From Primorskyibacter marinus (GTDB lineage: Bacteria; Pseudomonadota; Alphaproteobacteria; Rhodobacterales; Rhodobacteraceae), in the NCBI RefSeq assembly GCF_003313245.1, contig NZ_QJSD01000004.1, positions 123,294 to 187,293 on the forward strand: a stretch of DNA of 64,000 nt. The letters are read 5' to 3'. Position 1 is the stretch's first letter. Every line of letters begins with the position of its first letter. Below the pieces are notes generated by a model that saw only the letters and a list, made by a program, of their open reading frames with translations, was not told where the DNA came from and ran no database searches. Below are positions 25,787-35,586 of this stretch, one piece after another. A program made the position numbers and the translations under genes.

Positions 25787-28502
25787 CGGACCGGAAGGCC
25801 GGATCGGCTTTACCCTCAACGGGACAGCGACCCATGTGCAGGCCGTACCCACCGCGCGCCTGTCGCAGGTGCTGCGGGAACAGGCAGGTGCGCGCGACGT
25901 CAAGGTCGGGTGCAACGCAGGGGATTGCGGGGCCTGCACGGTGCTGCTGGACGGTGCGCCGGTCTGCGCCTGCATTGTCGCGGCCGGTCAGGCAGAAGGC
26001 CGCCGGATCGACACACAGGCCGGGCTGGTCGCCAACGATCCGCTGGCCGCGCGACTGGCGCGGGCGTTTCAGCGCCACCACGCCGCGCAATGCGGAATTT
26101 GTACCTCCGGCATGATGGTCGCGGCGGTGGCGTTCCTGCGCTCCGGTGCCGCGCTGACAGAGGCGTCTGTCTCAGACGCACTTGGGGGCGTGTTGTGCCG
26201 GTGTACAGGCTATCGCAGCATCATCGCGGCGGTGCTGGACGTAGGCGACAGTACGCCCGAGACCGAAAGCGGCGTCGGTGCCTCTGTCGAGCGGCTGGAT
26301 GGCTGGCCAAAAATCTCGGGGACCGAACGGTTTGGTGATGACGTGGCACCGAAGGATGCGCTCACCCTGCGGGTGATCCGGTCGCCCTTTCACCGCGCGC
26401 GTTTTCAGTTTGGCGATCTGGACCGGTTTCGTGATGCCAGCGGGCTGGACCTGATCCTGACGGCCAAGGATGTGCCGGGTGAAAACCGCTTTGGCGTGAT
26501 CCCCGGATTCGAGGATCAGCCGGTCTTTGCCGAGGGCGAAACCCGCTTCAGGGGCGAGGCTGTCGCGGCGGTGATTGGCTTGGTCGAGGTTCTGGACAGG
26601 TTGCCGGATTTTCCGGTCATTTGGGACGAACTGCCTGCGGCCCTGACACCGGACGACGCGCAGCAAGCGGCACTGCTGCATGCCGACCGTGCGGACAACG
26701 TGATGTGCCGCGGTTACGTTGCGCGCGGCGACGCCGCAGCGGCGCTCAAAAACGCTTCCCATGTGGTGTCGGGTGACTTTTACACCGGGTTTATCGAGCA
26801 TGGATATATCGAACCCGAAGCCGCCAGCGCCCGCCGCGTTGGTGACCGGATAGAGGTACAATGCTGTACACAGGCACCGTATATGAACCGCGACGGGTTG
26901 GCGCGCATCCTTGGTCTGGAAACGGATGCCGTGCGCATTCTGCCAACGGCGACGGGGGGCGGCTTTGGCTCGAAACTCGACCTGTCTGCGCAGCCCTTCG
27001 TGGCGCTTGCCGCATGGCTGATGCGCCGCACGGTGCGTATGACCTATACCCGCGCTGAAAGCATCGCCAGCACGACCAAGCGCCACCCGTCGCAGATCCG
27101 CATGGAGATCGGCGCGGATGCGGCGGGGCGACTGACAGGGGTGCGTTTTGACGGGACTTTCAACACCGGCGCCTATGCCAGTTGGGGCCCCACCGTCGCC
27201 AACCGCGTACCGATCCATGCCTCCGGCCCGTATCTGACCCCGAATTACGAGGCCAACAGCGCAGGTATCCACACCAACGCCGCCCCGGCAGGGGCGTTTC
27301 GCGGCTTTGGCGTGCCGCAATCGGCGGTCGCGCAGGAACAGCTTTATGATCGACTGGCCGAGAAGCTGAGCATGGACCGGCTGGAGTTTCGCGCCCTGAA
27401 CTGCCTGCGCAATGGCGACCCGACTGTCACCGGGCAGGTTTTCAACACCGGCATGGCTATCGACGCCTGCTTTGATGCGCTGCGCCCGCATTGGCAGCGC
27501 GCCCTGCGCGAGATTGCGGCCTGCAATGCGGGCGCAGCGCGTCGTCGGCGCTGCGGCGTTGGCATTGCAGGCGGATGGTATGGCTGCGGCAATACCTCGA
27601 TGTCGAACCCGTCGACCATCCGTGCCGGAATCACCTCTGCCGGAGACCTGCGCCTGCATCAGGGGGCGGTGGATATCGGCCAGGGGTCAAACACCGTGAT
27701 CGCGCAGATCTTTGCCGAATCCCTGGGCGTGCCGCTGGGGGCCGTCACGCTGCTAGGCGCGGATACCGACCTGACACCCGATGCGGGCAAGACCTCTGCC
27801 AGTCGTCAGACCTTTATCACCGGCAATGCCGCGAAACTGTGCGGAGAAGCCTTGCGCGCGCAAATCCTGCGGCTGGGAAATGTGGGCGAGGGTGCCACGA
27901 TCGATCTGGCCCGTGGCGCGTTGGAACTGACCGAAAACGGCACCACGCACCGGGTGGCTTTGCCGCAAGTGGACGGCTACGTCCTGGAAGCGGTCGAGAG
28001 CTATGATCCGCCCACAACCCCGCTGGATGCCAACGGCCAGGGCGCACCCTACGCCGTGTTCGGCAGCGCCGCGCAGATGGCCGAGGTCGAGGTTGACTGC
28101 GAACTTGGCACGGTCAAACTGGTGCGGATCATCGCGGCGCATGATGTGGGGCGTGCGATCAATCCCGCGCTTGCCCAAGGGCAGATCGAAGGCGGTATCG
28201 CGCAGGGCATCGGGCTTGCGCTGATGGAGGAATTCCTGCCCGGCCGGACAGAGAACCTGCACGACTACCTGATCCCGACAATCGGGGATGTCCCGCCGAT
28301 CACCTCGATCCTGATCGAGCAAGGCGACCCCCACGGCCCCTATGGCGCGAAAGGGCTGGGCGAGCATTGCCTGATCCCCACCGCACCCGCGATCCTGAAC
28401 GCCATCACCCATGCATGCGGCGCACGCCTTCATCATCTGCCCGCCACACCCGACAGGGTGCGCGCGGCGATTCTGGCGCAGACCGGCGGAGCAGGGTCTT
28501 GA
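25776..28502 (+). CDS. Molybdenum hydroxylase, fused 2Fe-2S and molybdopterin subunit
   Basis: A 908-residue fusion. Residues 1-155 form the small subunit with both 2Fe-2S sets: Cys46, 51, 54, 66 and Cys106, 109, 141, 143. Residues about 165-908 form the large subunit: molybdopterin loop GGGFGSK, AFRGFG, and GAKGLGE whose Glu863 is the catalytic base. The enzyme hydroxylates a carbon next to a ring nitrogen using water. The order FAD subunit, then 2Fe-2S/Mo fusion, matches a complete enzyme from two genes. Substrate unknown; nicotinate-, purine- or pyridine-like rings are possible. Confidence 0.92.
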   Translation: MSLDGPEGRIGFTLNGTATHVQAVPTARLSQVLREQAGARDVKVGCNAGDCGACTVLLDGAPVCACIVAAGQAEGRRIDTQAGLVANDPLAARLARAFQRHHAAQCGICTSGMMVAAVAFLRSGAALTEASVSDALGGVLCRCTGYRSIIAAVLDVGDSTPETESGVGASVERLDGWPKISGTERFGDDVAPKDALTLRVIRSPFHRARFQFGDLDRFRDASGLDLILTAKDVPGENRFGVIPGFEDQPVFAEGETRFRGEAVAAVIGLVEVLDRLPDFPVIWDELPAALTPDDAQQAALLHADRADNVMCRGYVARGDAAAALKNASHVVSGDFYTGFIEHGYIEPEAASARRVGDRIEVQCCTQAPYMNRDGLARILGLETDAVRILPTATGGGFGSKLDLSAQPFVALAAWLMRRTVRMTYTRAESIASTTKRHPSQIRMEIGADAAGRLTGVRFDGTFNTGAYASWGPTVANRVPIHASGPYLTPNYEANSAGIHTNAAPAGAFRGFGVPQSAVAQEQLYDRLAEKLSMDRLEFRALNCLRNGDPTVTGQVFNTGMAIDACFDALRPHWQRALREIAACNAGAARRRRCGVGIAGGWYGCGNTSMSNPSTIRAGITSAGDLRLHQGAVDIGQGSNTVIAQIFAESLGVPLGAVTLLGADTDLTPDAGKTSASRQTFITGNAAKLCGEALRAQILRLGNVGEGATIDLARGALELTENGTTHRVALPQVDGYVLEAVESYDPPTTPLDANGQGAPYAVFGSAAQMAEVEVDCELGTVKLVRIIAAHDVGRAINPALAQGQIEGGIAQGIGLALMEEFLPGRTENLHDYLIPTIGDVPPITSILIEQGDPHGPYGAKGLGEHCLIPTAPAILNAITHACGARLHHLPATPDRVRAAILAQTGGAGS

Positions 28503-28558
28503 GCAGTTTCACGGCAATGGCGCGGCGCGCTCCACCGATTTATGACAGGGCAGTTTGA

Positions 28559-30622
28559 ATGACGGGGACCAACAGGCTTGGCGGCCGCTTTGCAGGCATC
28601 GATGTGGGCGGGACCTTCACCGACCTGCTGCATTACGACAGCAAGGCCGGGCAGGTGCGCCTTGCCAAGGTGCCGACCACGCAGGACAATCAGGCAGATG
28701 GCGTGCTGGCCGCGCTCGACGCAGCCTCGGTGGATGCGGCGGCGCTTGACCTGATCGTGCATGGCACGACGACCACCACCAATGCAGTGCTGGAACGACG
28801 GCTGTGCAAGACCGGCCTGATTACCACGATGGGCTTCCGCGATGTGCTGGAACTGGGCCGTCGCACCCGCCCGCAGGCTTACGGCATGTCGGGGCAGTTT
28901 CGCCCGCTGATCCCGCGCGACCTGCGGCTGGAAGTGCCGCAGCGTATGCTGGCCGATGGCTCGGAATATCGCGCCCTGGACGAACACGCCCTGCGCGCCG
29001 CCCTGCGCCAGTTGCGGGACGAGGGCTGCGAGTCTTTGGTGATCCACTTCCTGCATGCCTATGCCAACCCCGCGCATGAATTGCGCGCAGGCCAGATCGC
29101 GCGCGACGTCTGGCCAGAGGTCAACCTGACGCTCGGCCACGCGCTGCTGTCGGAAAGCCGCGAATACGAACGCGGCGTGACGGCGGCCGTTAATGCCTCG
29201 GTCCAGCCATTGCTGCGCCGTTATGTCGAACGTCTGGCCGACCGGCTGGCGGCGCGTGGCTACGCACGCGATCTGCTGGTGATGACCGGCAATGGCGGTA
29301 TGGTCTCGGCCCGCATCGTGGCCGAAGAGGCCGCCAAGACCGTCATGTCCGGTCCGGCCTCGGGCGTGATGGCGGCGGCGTTCACCGGGCGTCGTGCGGG
29401 CATTGCGGACCTGCTGACCTACGATATGGGCGGCACCTCGACCGATGTGGCGATGATCCGTGGCGCTGATCCCGCCGTCAGCCACGAGATCGAGGTCGAA
29501 TATGCCATGCCCATCCATGTGCCGATGGTCGATGTGCGCACCGTGGGGGCAGGGGGTGGCTCCATCGCGCGGGTCAATGCGGCTGGGCTGCTACAGGTCG
29601 GCCCGGACAGCGCGGGCAGCACACCGGGGCCGATCTGCTATGGCAGGGGCGGCACAGAGCCGACAATCGCGGATGCCAATATGGTGCTGGGCCGGATGGA
29701 TCCCGGCAAGCTCAACAGCATTTCCGGTGACATCTCCATTGCGGCGATCCGCGACTCCTTTGCGGGCAAGCTGGGCGATCCGTTGGGTCTGGATGCACAG
29801 AGCGCAGCCGCCGCCGTCTTGCGGGTGGCCAACGCCAAGATGGCCGATGCGGTGCGCATGGTGTCGATCTCGCTGGGCGAGGATCCTCGCGATTTCGCGC
29901 TTTTCGCCTTTGGTGGGGCCGGACCGTTGCATGCCTGCGCGATTGCGCGCGAACTGGGCGTGCCCCGCGTGCTGGTGCCCGCACGTCCCGGCATCACCAA
30001 TGCGTTGGGATGTATCGTGGCCGACCTGCGTCACGACTACGTTCAGACAATCAACACGCCACTTGACGAGTGTGGCATGGCCGCGGTGCATCAGGCCTTT
30101 GCCCACCAGACAGAAGAGGGACGTCGCGCGATAGGCCGGGAAAAAGTGAACATCGCAGAGTTGCGCGTCGTTCACTCGGTCGATATGCGCTTCATCGGCC
30201 AGACCCACTTGCTGCGCGTGCCGCTGCCCGGTCCGGCCCCAACGCGCGAGGATCTTCAGCAGCGGTTCGAAGACGCTTATTTCAAACGCTTTCAGGTGAC
30301 ATTGCCAGAGATCCGTGCAGCACTGGTGAACGTCAATACCTCTGTGATCGGGCGCAGACCCGAGGTGGACCTGTCGCTGCTGATCGACGCGGATGGCCGC
30401 AGGAATACCCTCGCCGAGGCACAAACCGGCACCCGGCCCGTCTGGTTTGATGACTGGATCGACACGCCCATCTACTGGCGCGATCACCTGCCCGCGCAGG
30501 CGACCCTGACCGGTCCGGCGATTGTCGAACAGATGGACTGCACATTGTTGCTGGAGCCCGGCGACCGCGCCGTGCAGGACGCAGACGGCAATCTGATTGT
30601 CACCGTGGCGGGGCAGGGATGA
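28559..30622 (+). CDS. Hydantoinase/oxoprolinase subunit A (HyuA type)
   Basis: A 687-residue ATP-dependent cyclic-amide hydrolase subunit. It has the actin-like ATPase motifs GIDVGGTFTD at the N-terminus, HGTTTTTNAVLERR, DMGGTSTDVAMI and GAGGGSIARV, then GGAGPLHACAIARELGV and RPGITNALGCIVADLRHDY. With subunit B it opens a lactam-type ring at the cost of ATP. In this cluster it could open the reduced ring made by the oxidoreductases. It starts 56 bases after the Mo subunit. Confidence 0.92.
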   Translation: MTGTNRLGGRFAGIDVGGTFTDLLHYDSKAGQVRLAKVPTTQDNQADGVLAALDAASVDAAALDLIVHGTTTTTNAVLERRLCKTGLITTMGFRDVLELGRRTRPQAYGMSGQFRPLIPRDLRLEVPQRMLADGSEYRALDEHALRAALRQLRDEGCESLVIHFLHAYANPAHELRAGQIARDVWPEVNLTLGHALLSESREYERGVTAAVNASVQPLLRRYVERLADRLAARGYARDLLVMTGNGGMVSARIVAEEAAKTVMSGPASGVMAAAFTGRRAGIADLLTYDMGGTSTDVAMIRGADPAVSHEIEVEYAMPIHVPMVDVRTVGAGGGSIARVNAAGLLQVGPDSAGSTPGPICYGRGGTEPTIADANMVLGRMDPGKLNSISGDISIAAIRDSFAGKLGDPLGLDAQSAAAAVLRVANAKMADAVRMVSISLGEDPRDFALFAFGGAGPLHACAIARELGVPRVLVPARPGITNALGCIVADLRHDYVQTINTPLDECGMAAVHQAFAHQTEEGRRAIGREKVNIAELRVVHSVDMRFIGQTHLLRVPLPGPAPTREDLQQRFEDAYFKRFQVTLPEIRAALVNVNTSVIGRRPEVDLSLLIDADGRRNTLAEAQTGTRPVWFDDWIDTPIYWRDHLPAQATLTGPAIVEQMDCTLLLEPGDRAVQDADGNLIVTVAGQG

Positions 30623-30718
30623 GTCCGCGCTGCATGATGCTTCACGGCAAAGAAGGACGCGCCAGGCCTGTTCGCCCGTCCCTTGTGCAAGCGATCCGCC
30701 CAAACATCGGGGCACTTG

Positions 30719-30759
30719 GCTCTTCCGCTTCTTCTTGGTCAAAATACTCCCGCCGGAGG
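30719..30759 (+). repeat. Intergenic repeat-like element between hyuA and hyuB genes
   Basis: The stretch contains CTTCTTCTTGGTCAAAATA, then CTCCCGCCGGAG, a small hairpin. I recall this CTTCTTGGTCAAAATACTCC block as a frequent intergenic sequence in Rhodobacterales. Its presence makes the 178-base spacer between two subunit genes unusual; no gene is supported in that spacer. Confidence 0.45.
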
Positions 30760-30800
30760 CACCCGAACCATCCCCGCGCGCAGCAGCCAGAGGCAGTGCA

Positions 30801-32498
30801 ATGACCCTCGATCCCATCACTCTCACCGTCATCCAGTCCGGCCTGCAACAGGTCTGCGACGAAATGGACCTCAGTTTTTCCCGCGCGGCGTTCTCGCCGG
30901 TGATTGCCGAGGCGAATGACCGCTCTGACGGGATCTACGCGGCCGAGGATGGCAGCCTGATCGCACAAGGCAGCATGGGCCTGCCGGTCTTTGTCGGGGT
31001 CATGCAATTCTCGACTGCCCAGATCATAAAGATGATCGCGGCAGGCAGCGTCATCGCGCCCGAACCCGGTGACATCTATATCGTCAACGATCCCTATCTC
31101 GGCGGCACGCATCTTATGGATGTGCGTTTTGCCATGCCGGTGTGGCGGGACGGAAAAATCTTCTGTTGGCTCAGCAATACCGGCCACTGGCCCGATACGG
31201 GCGGCGCTGTGCCGGGCGGGTTTTCGGCCTCGGCCACGGCGGTGGAACAGGAAGGGTTGCGGCTGCCACCTGTCCGTCTTTTCAAGCAAGGCACGCTGGA
31301 CCCCGAGATTTACGCCATCATCTGCTCCAACATCCGCGTTGCCGATCAGCGCATCGGCGACGTCAAGGCGCAGGCGGCGGCGCTCTATGTCGGGCAGTCC
31401 CGGCTGACCCGGCTGCTGGACCGCTACGGCGATGACACCGTGCGCGAAGCCATCGCCGAACTGCGCGCCCGCGCTGCGCAGCAGATGCGTGCCCATATCG
31501 CGCAGATCCCGCCTGGCACCTACCGCGCCAGCGCCTTTATCGACAGTGACGGCGTGGTGAACGAACCGCTGGAGATCCGGCTGGCGATCACGGCAGACAG
31601 TGATCAGCTGACCTTTGATTTCGCCGGGTCTTCCGCGCCTTGTGTCGGGCCGATGAATTCGGTTCTGGCGACGACGCACAGCGCGGTCTACCTCGCCATG
31701 CGGCACATCTTTCCCGATGTGCCGATCAGCGCGGGCGCGTTCGAGCCGCTCAATATCCTCAGCCCCGAAGGCACGTTCCTTGACGCGCGCTATCCGCGCC
31801 CGGTTTCGGGCTGCGCCGCCGAAGTCAGCCAACGCATTGCCGAGGCTGTGTTTGCCGCATTGGTCGGCCCGCTGCCGGATCTGGTGACGGCCTCGCCCGC
31901 CGGGTCGTCGGGCAATTTCGCGCTTGGCGGCGAAGTGCCGGAGGAAGGCCGATCCTACGTCATGTACCAGATCTCGGGCGGGGGATATGGCGGCTATGCG
32001 GGGGGGGATGGCATCTCTAACGGGTGTTCGACCATCGGTATCTCCAAGGCACCCCCGGTCGAGATCATGGAGCAGCAATTCCCGGTGCTTTATCACCGCT
32101 ACGCGCTGCACGAAGGCTCTGCCGGGGCGGGAAAATATCGCGGTGGGTTTGGCCTGGATTACGAGGTCGAGGTGCTGAAAGGCACAGCGCGGGCGAGTTT
32201 CGTGATGGATCACGGCCGCACCGGTCCGCAAGGCGCATTGGGCGGCGAAGATGGCGGCGCCAACCGGGTGGAGGTGACACAGGGCGGAAAATCTTTCGTG
32301 CCCGAACATCTGTCCAAGGCGCAGGACATCGCACTGTCTGCGGGCGACCGCGTCCGCGTCCGAACCCCCGGCGGCGGCGGCTATGGCCCGTCTGCCGAAC
32401 GCGACCCGGCACTGGTGGCCGAGGATGTCCGGCTGGGGCGGATCACGACCGAGGCTGCGCAACGTGTCTATGGCAAACCATCCCCTGACGATTGCTGA
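30801..32498 (+). CDS. Hydantoinase/oxoprolinase subunit B (HyuB type)
   Basis: A 565-residue partner of the preceding subunit. It opens with DPITLTVIQSGLQQVCDEMD and shows FSPVIAEANDRSDG, the metal-site region IVNDPYLGGTHLMDV, PAGSSGNFALGG and SGGGYGGYAGGDG typical of the B subunit. AGAGG eight bases before the ATG at 30801 supports this start; the open frame continues upstream into subunit A but has no B-family residues. It is the last gene of the plus-strand operon. Confidence 0.92.
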   Translation: MTLDPITLTVIQSGLQQVCDEMDLSFSRAAFSPVIAEANDRSDGIYAAEDGSLIAQGSMGLPVFVGVMQFSTAQIIKMIAAGSVIAPEPGDIYIVNDPYLGGTHLMDVRFAMPVWRDGKIFCWLSNTGHWPDTGGAVPGGFSASATAVEQEGLRLPPVRLFKQGTLDPEIYAIICSNIRVADQRIGDVKAQAAALYVGQSRLTRLLDRYGDDTVREAIAELRARAAQQMRAHIAQIPPGTYRASAFIDSDGVVNEPLEIRLAITADSDQLTFDFAGSSAPCVGPMNSVLATTHSAVYLAMRHIFPDVPISAGAFEPLNILSPEGTFLDARYPRPVSGCAAEVSQRIAEAVFAALVGPLPDLVTASPAGSSGNFALGGEVPEEGRSYVMYQISGGGYGGYAGGDGISNGCSTIGISKAPPVEIMEQQFPVLYHRYALHEGSAGAGKYRGGFGLDYEVEVLKGTARASFVMDHGRTGPQGALGGEDGGANRVEVTQGGKSFVPEHLSKAQDIALSAGDRVRVRTPGGGGYGPSAERDPALVAEDVRLGRITTEAAQRVYGKPSPDDC

Positions 32499-32543
32499 TT
32501 GCAACTTGCGCGGCACCACCGCGAACAATGTATCTTTTGCAGA

Positions 32544-32771
32544 TCAAATGACGGCTCTTGTTTGCGCCTGAAGCCGGTATTTCCGAGGCGCAATAGCGCC
32601 GGCAACGTCACCAAGGAAATAGCGTTTGAAGCGCCAGCCGTCGTGACGAAATTCGACGCAATATAGTTTGGGCCACCCGAACCGGTTCTGGAGAAGTCGG
32701 TAACGCTTGGCGGGGTCGAGTGAATGACGACCGTTGTGATGGTTGCGCCCAAGGCCCGGTGCGCGGCACAA
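32544..32771 (-). pseudogene. Possible gene remnant between hyuB and tkt
   Basis: In the 324-base spacer an open minus-strand frame reads like protein: LDPAKRYRLLQNRFGWPKL, then a stretch containing CVEFRHDGWRFKRYFLGDVAG. There is no ATG with a ribosome site (only TTG), and its 5' part merges with the tkt terminator. It may be the 3' end of a lost gene. I do not recognise the family. Confidence 0.25.
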
Positions 32772-32798
32772 AAAAGGGAGCCATAAATGGCTCCCTTT
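32770..32798 (-). terminator. Intrinsic terminator of tkt
   Basis: AAAGGGAGCCA and TGGCTCCCTTT form a perfect 11-bp stem with loop TAAA, followed on the minus strand by TTTTTT. Confidence 0.9.
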
Positions 32799-32822
32799 CG
32801 ACGTTTTTCGCTCAACGGCGGA

Positions 32823-34838
32823 TCAAAGCAGCGATTTTGCCAGATCTACCGTCGCTTCAGACGTGATGCCGAAATGCTCATACAGTTCTTCCGCAGGGGC
32901 GGAGGCACCGAAGCTGGTCATGCCGATGAAGCCGGCCTTGGCCTCGCGGCCACGTTCGCCCAGCAGCCAGCGGTCCCAGCCTTGCCGGACGCCCGCCTCG
33001 ATGGCGATGCGGATCGGGCCGCCGGGCAACACGCGCTTGCGATAGGCATCATCCTGCGCTGCGAACAGTTCCATGCACGGCATGGAGACGACACGGACAC
33101 CGATACCTTCGGCCTGCAATGCCTCGCGCGCGGCCATGGCCACAGACACCTCAGAGCCGGTGGCGATCAGGATCACCTGGCGTTTGCCTTCTGCATCGGC
33201 CAGCACATAGCCGCCCTTGGCGGTCAGGTTGGCGTTCTTGTGCTCGGTGCGCACGGTCGGCAATCCCTGACGCGACAGCGCAAGAACAGAGGGCGTGCTG
33301 TTGGAGGTCAGCGCGACCTCCCATGCTTCTGCCGTTTCAATCGTGTCGGCGGGGCGGAACACCATCGTATTGGGTGTGGAGCGGCTGATCGCGAGATGCT
33401 CGACCGGCTGGTGGGTCGGGCCGTCCTCGCCCAGACCGATGCTGTCATGGGTCATCACGAAGACCGACGGCACCTGCATCAGCGCCGCCAGACGCATTGC
33501 GGGGCGGGCATAGTCGGTGAAGCACATGAATGTGCCGCCATAGGGGCGGATGCCGCCATGCAGCGCCATGCCGTTCATAGCCGAGGCCATGCCATGTTCG
33601 CGGATGCCGAAATAGATGTAGCGGCCCTTGCGGTTATCCACGTCGAACACGCCCAGATCGCCCGCATTGGTGTTGTTCGATCCCGTCAGGTCGGCAGAGC
33701 CACCGATGGTTTCTGGCATGAGCGGGTTGACCACTTCCAGAACCATTTCCGAGGATTTGCGCGTCGCGACCTTGGGGGCGGCTTCGGAATTCTGCTTCTT
33801 CAGCGCCTTGATGGTGGCGGAAAGACGCTTGGGCGCGTCGCCCGTCATGGTGCGCGTGAACTCTTTGCGACGCTGTTCCGACAGGGCATCGAAGCGGCTT
33901 TGCCACTCTGCGCGGTCGGCGGCACCGCGGCTGCCGATCTCTTCCCATTGCGTCTTGATGTCGGCGGGCACTTCGAACGGGCCAGATGTCCAGCCATAAG
34001 CCTCTTTCGCGGCGGCCATCTGATCCGCATCGGTCAGCGCGCCGTGTCCCTTGGACGTATCCTGCGCGGCATGGCCCAGGGCGATATGCGTTTTGCACGC
34101 GATCATAGAGGGCGCGTCGGCCTTCTTGGCAGCCGTGATCGCGGCGTCGATCGCTTGCGGATCATGGCCGTCGATTTCCTGCACATGCCAGCCTGCGGCT
34201 TCAAAGCGCGCGACCTGATCTGTGCGGTCGGACAGGTCTACCTTGCCGTCAATGGTGATGTTGTTGTTATCCCAGAACACCACAAGCCGCGATAGCTGCT
34301 GGCGTCCCGCAAGGCCGATGGCCTCATGGCTGATGCCTTCCATCAGGCAGCCGTCACCTGCAATGACATAGGTGTAGTGATCGACGACCTTCTTGCCGAA
34401 CCGGGCGCGCAAGGATTCCTCGGCAATGGCGAAGCCGACGGAATTGGCGATGCCCTGACCCAGCGGCCCGGTCGTGGTTTCGATCCCCTTGGCAAGGAAG
34501 TTTTCCGGATGCCCGGCGGTCTTGGCACCCAACTGGCGGAAGTTCTTGATCTGATCCAGCGTGATTTCGGCGTCACCCGTGAGGTACAGCAGCGAATAAA
34601 GCAGCATAGAGCCGTGGCCGGCCGACAGGATGAACCGGTCGCGGTCCGGCCATGTCGGATCTGTGGCGTCAAATTTCAGGTGCTTTTCGTAAAGCACGGT
34701 GGCCACATCGGCCATGCCCATCGGCATGCCGGAATGGCCGGAATTGGCGGCGGCCACGGCGTCCAGCGTCAGGGCGCGGATCGCGGCTGCGCGCATCCAA
34801 TGATCGGGGTTGGTGGAGCGGAGAGCCTGGATATCCAC
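32823..34838 (-). CDS. tkt: Transketolase
   Basis: Thiamine-diphosphate enzyme of the pentose phosphate and Calvin cycles, moving two-carbon ketol units. The 671-residue protein has the conserved N-terminal [24 protein letters not shown] with [12 protein letters not shown] (thiamine-diphosphate/Mg site), and [10 protein letters not shown]-like [15 protein letters not shown] use the GTG at 34838 because AAGGGACA lies before it and family members begin V/M-DIQALR; the ATG at 34877 lacks a ribosome site. It is divergent from the zapA operon. Confidence 0.95.
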   Translation of the reverse strand: MDIQALRSTNPDHWMRAAAIRALTLDAVAAANSGHSGMPMGMADVATVLYEKHLKFDATDPTWPDRDRFILSAGHGSMLLYSLLYLTGDAEITLDQIKNFRQLGAKTAGHPENFLAKGIETTTGPLGQGIANSVGFAIAEESLRARFGKKVVDHYTYVIAGDGCLMEGISHEAIGLAGRQQLSRLVVFWDNNNITIDGKVDLSDRTDQVARFEAAGWHVQEIDGHDPQAIDAAITAAKKADAPSMIACKTHIALGHAAQDTSKGHGALTDADQMAAAKEAYGWTSGPFEVPADIKTQWEEIGSRGAADRAEWQSRFDALSEQRRKEFTRTMTGDAPKRLSATIKALKKQNSEAAPKVATRKSSEMVLEVVNPLMPETIGGSADLTGSNNTNAGDLGVFDVDNRKGRYIYFGIREHGMASAMNGMALHGGIRPYGGTFMCFTDYARPAMRLAALMQVPSVFVMTHDSIGLGEDGPTHQPVEHLAISRSTPNTMVFRPADTIETAEAWEVALTSNSTPSVLALSRQGLPTVRTEHKNANLTAKGGYVLADAEGKRQVILIATGSEVSVAMAAREALQAEGIGVRVVSMPCMELFAAQDDAYRKRVLPGGPIRIAIEAGVRQGWDRWLLGERGREAKAGFIGMTSFGASAPAEELYEHFGITSEATVDLAKSLL

Positions 34839-35037
34839 GTTGTCTGTCCCTTGCGTGAGAAATGTCGCCTTGCTCATACCAGTCAGGGATTGAAGTTCAA
34901 GCACCGCCTGTAACACCTTGACACATAAGGGGGCGCAATTGCGCTTTTTGGTTGCTAAAGTTACGCAACAACGGGGCGCGGCTGATTCGTAACAGACCAA
35001 CCAGTCAAGCCCCGCGAAAGACGGAGATTTGAGGCCG

Positions 35038-35586
35038 ATGACGCAGATTCAAGAGTTGGAACGCCGGATCGTTGCGGCGCTGGACAGGATCGGGCAGGGG
35101 GTCGTGGCGCTTGACGCAGCCCAGACTGCTGAACCCGCCGCCGCAACGGCGCATGACCCGGAGGACATGGCAAGGCTGCAAGACGCGCTGGAGAACGAGC
35201 GTCAGGCGAATGCCAAGCTTGAGGACCGCGTGCGTGCCATTCACGAGAAACAGCAGGGCGAGGTCCACGCCTTGCGTGCAGAGCTTGAAAGCAAACGCGC
35301 CGCTGCCGAACAGATCGACCGGGATTTGCAGCGCTTGCGCAAAGCCAACGATCTATTGCGTGACAGCAACGACGCTCTGCGCCGCGCTCTCGAAGACGGT
35401 GTGGCCGACACGGGCCTGATAGACACGGCGATGTTGGCGGAATTGGAAGGCCTGCGCGCGACTCGCGCGGCGGAGACGGCCGAAAACCGCGCTGTTCTGG
35501 CGGCGCTGGAGCCGTTGCTTATCGACGCTGCGAATAACGTGAACGGCGACAATGACGCCAACGTAACGCCAGAAGGAGGCGTCTGA
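35038..35586 (+). CDS. Coiled-coil protein preceding zapA
   Basis: A 182-residue protein with almost continuous heptad-like composition from about residue 40 to 130 ([20 protein letters not shown] and onward, rich in E, R, L). No membrane segment or enzyme motif is visible. The stop overlaps the zapA start by one base (TGATG), so it is translated together with ZapA and may act in division. GAGG precedes the ATG at 35038. The gene at this place is common in Rhodobacteraceae but its function is unknown. Confidence 0.72.
   Translation: MTQIQELERRIVAALDRIGQGVVALDAAQTAEPAAATAHDPEDMARLQDALENERQANAKLEDRVRAIHEKQQGEVHALRAELESKRAAAEQIDRDLQRLRKANDLLRDSNDALRRALEDGVADTGLIDTAMLAELEGLRATRAAETAENRAVLAALEPLLIDAANNVNGDNDANVTPEGGV

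Noticed and set aside
30642-32528. 628-codon minus-strand frame
   Set aside because: Antisense of the HyuB gene; no motif and shadow-like composition.
32787-34295. 502-codon plus-strand frame
   Set aside because: Antisense of tkt.
34839-34877. ATG at 34877 as transketolase start
   Set aside because: No ribosome site before it, while the GTG at 34838 has AAGGGACA and gives the family's usual N-terminus.
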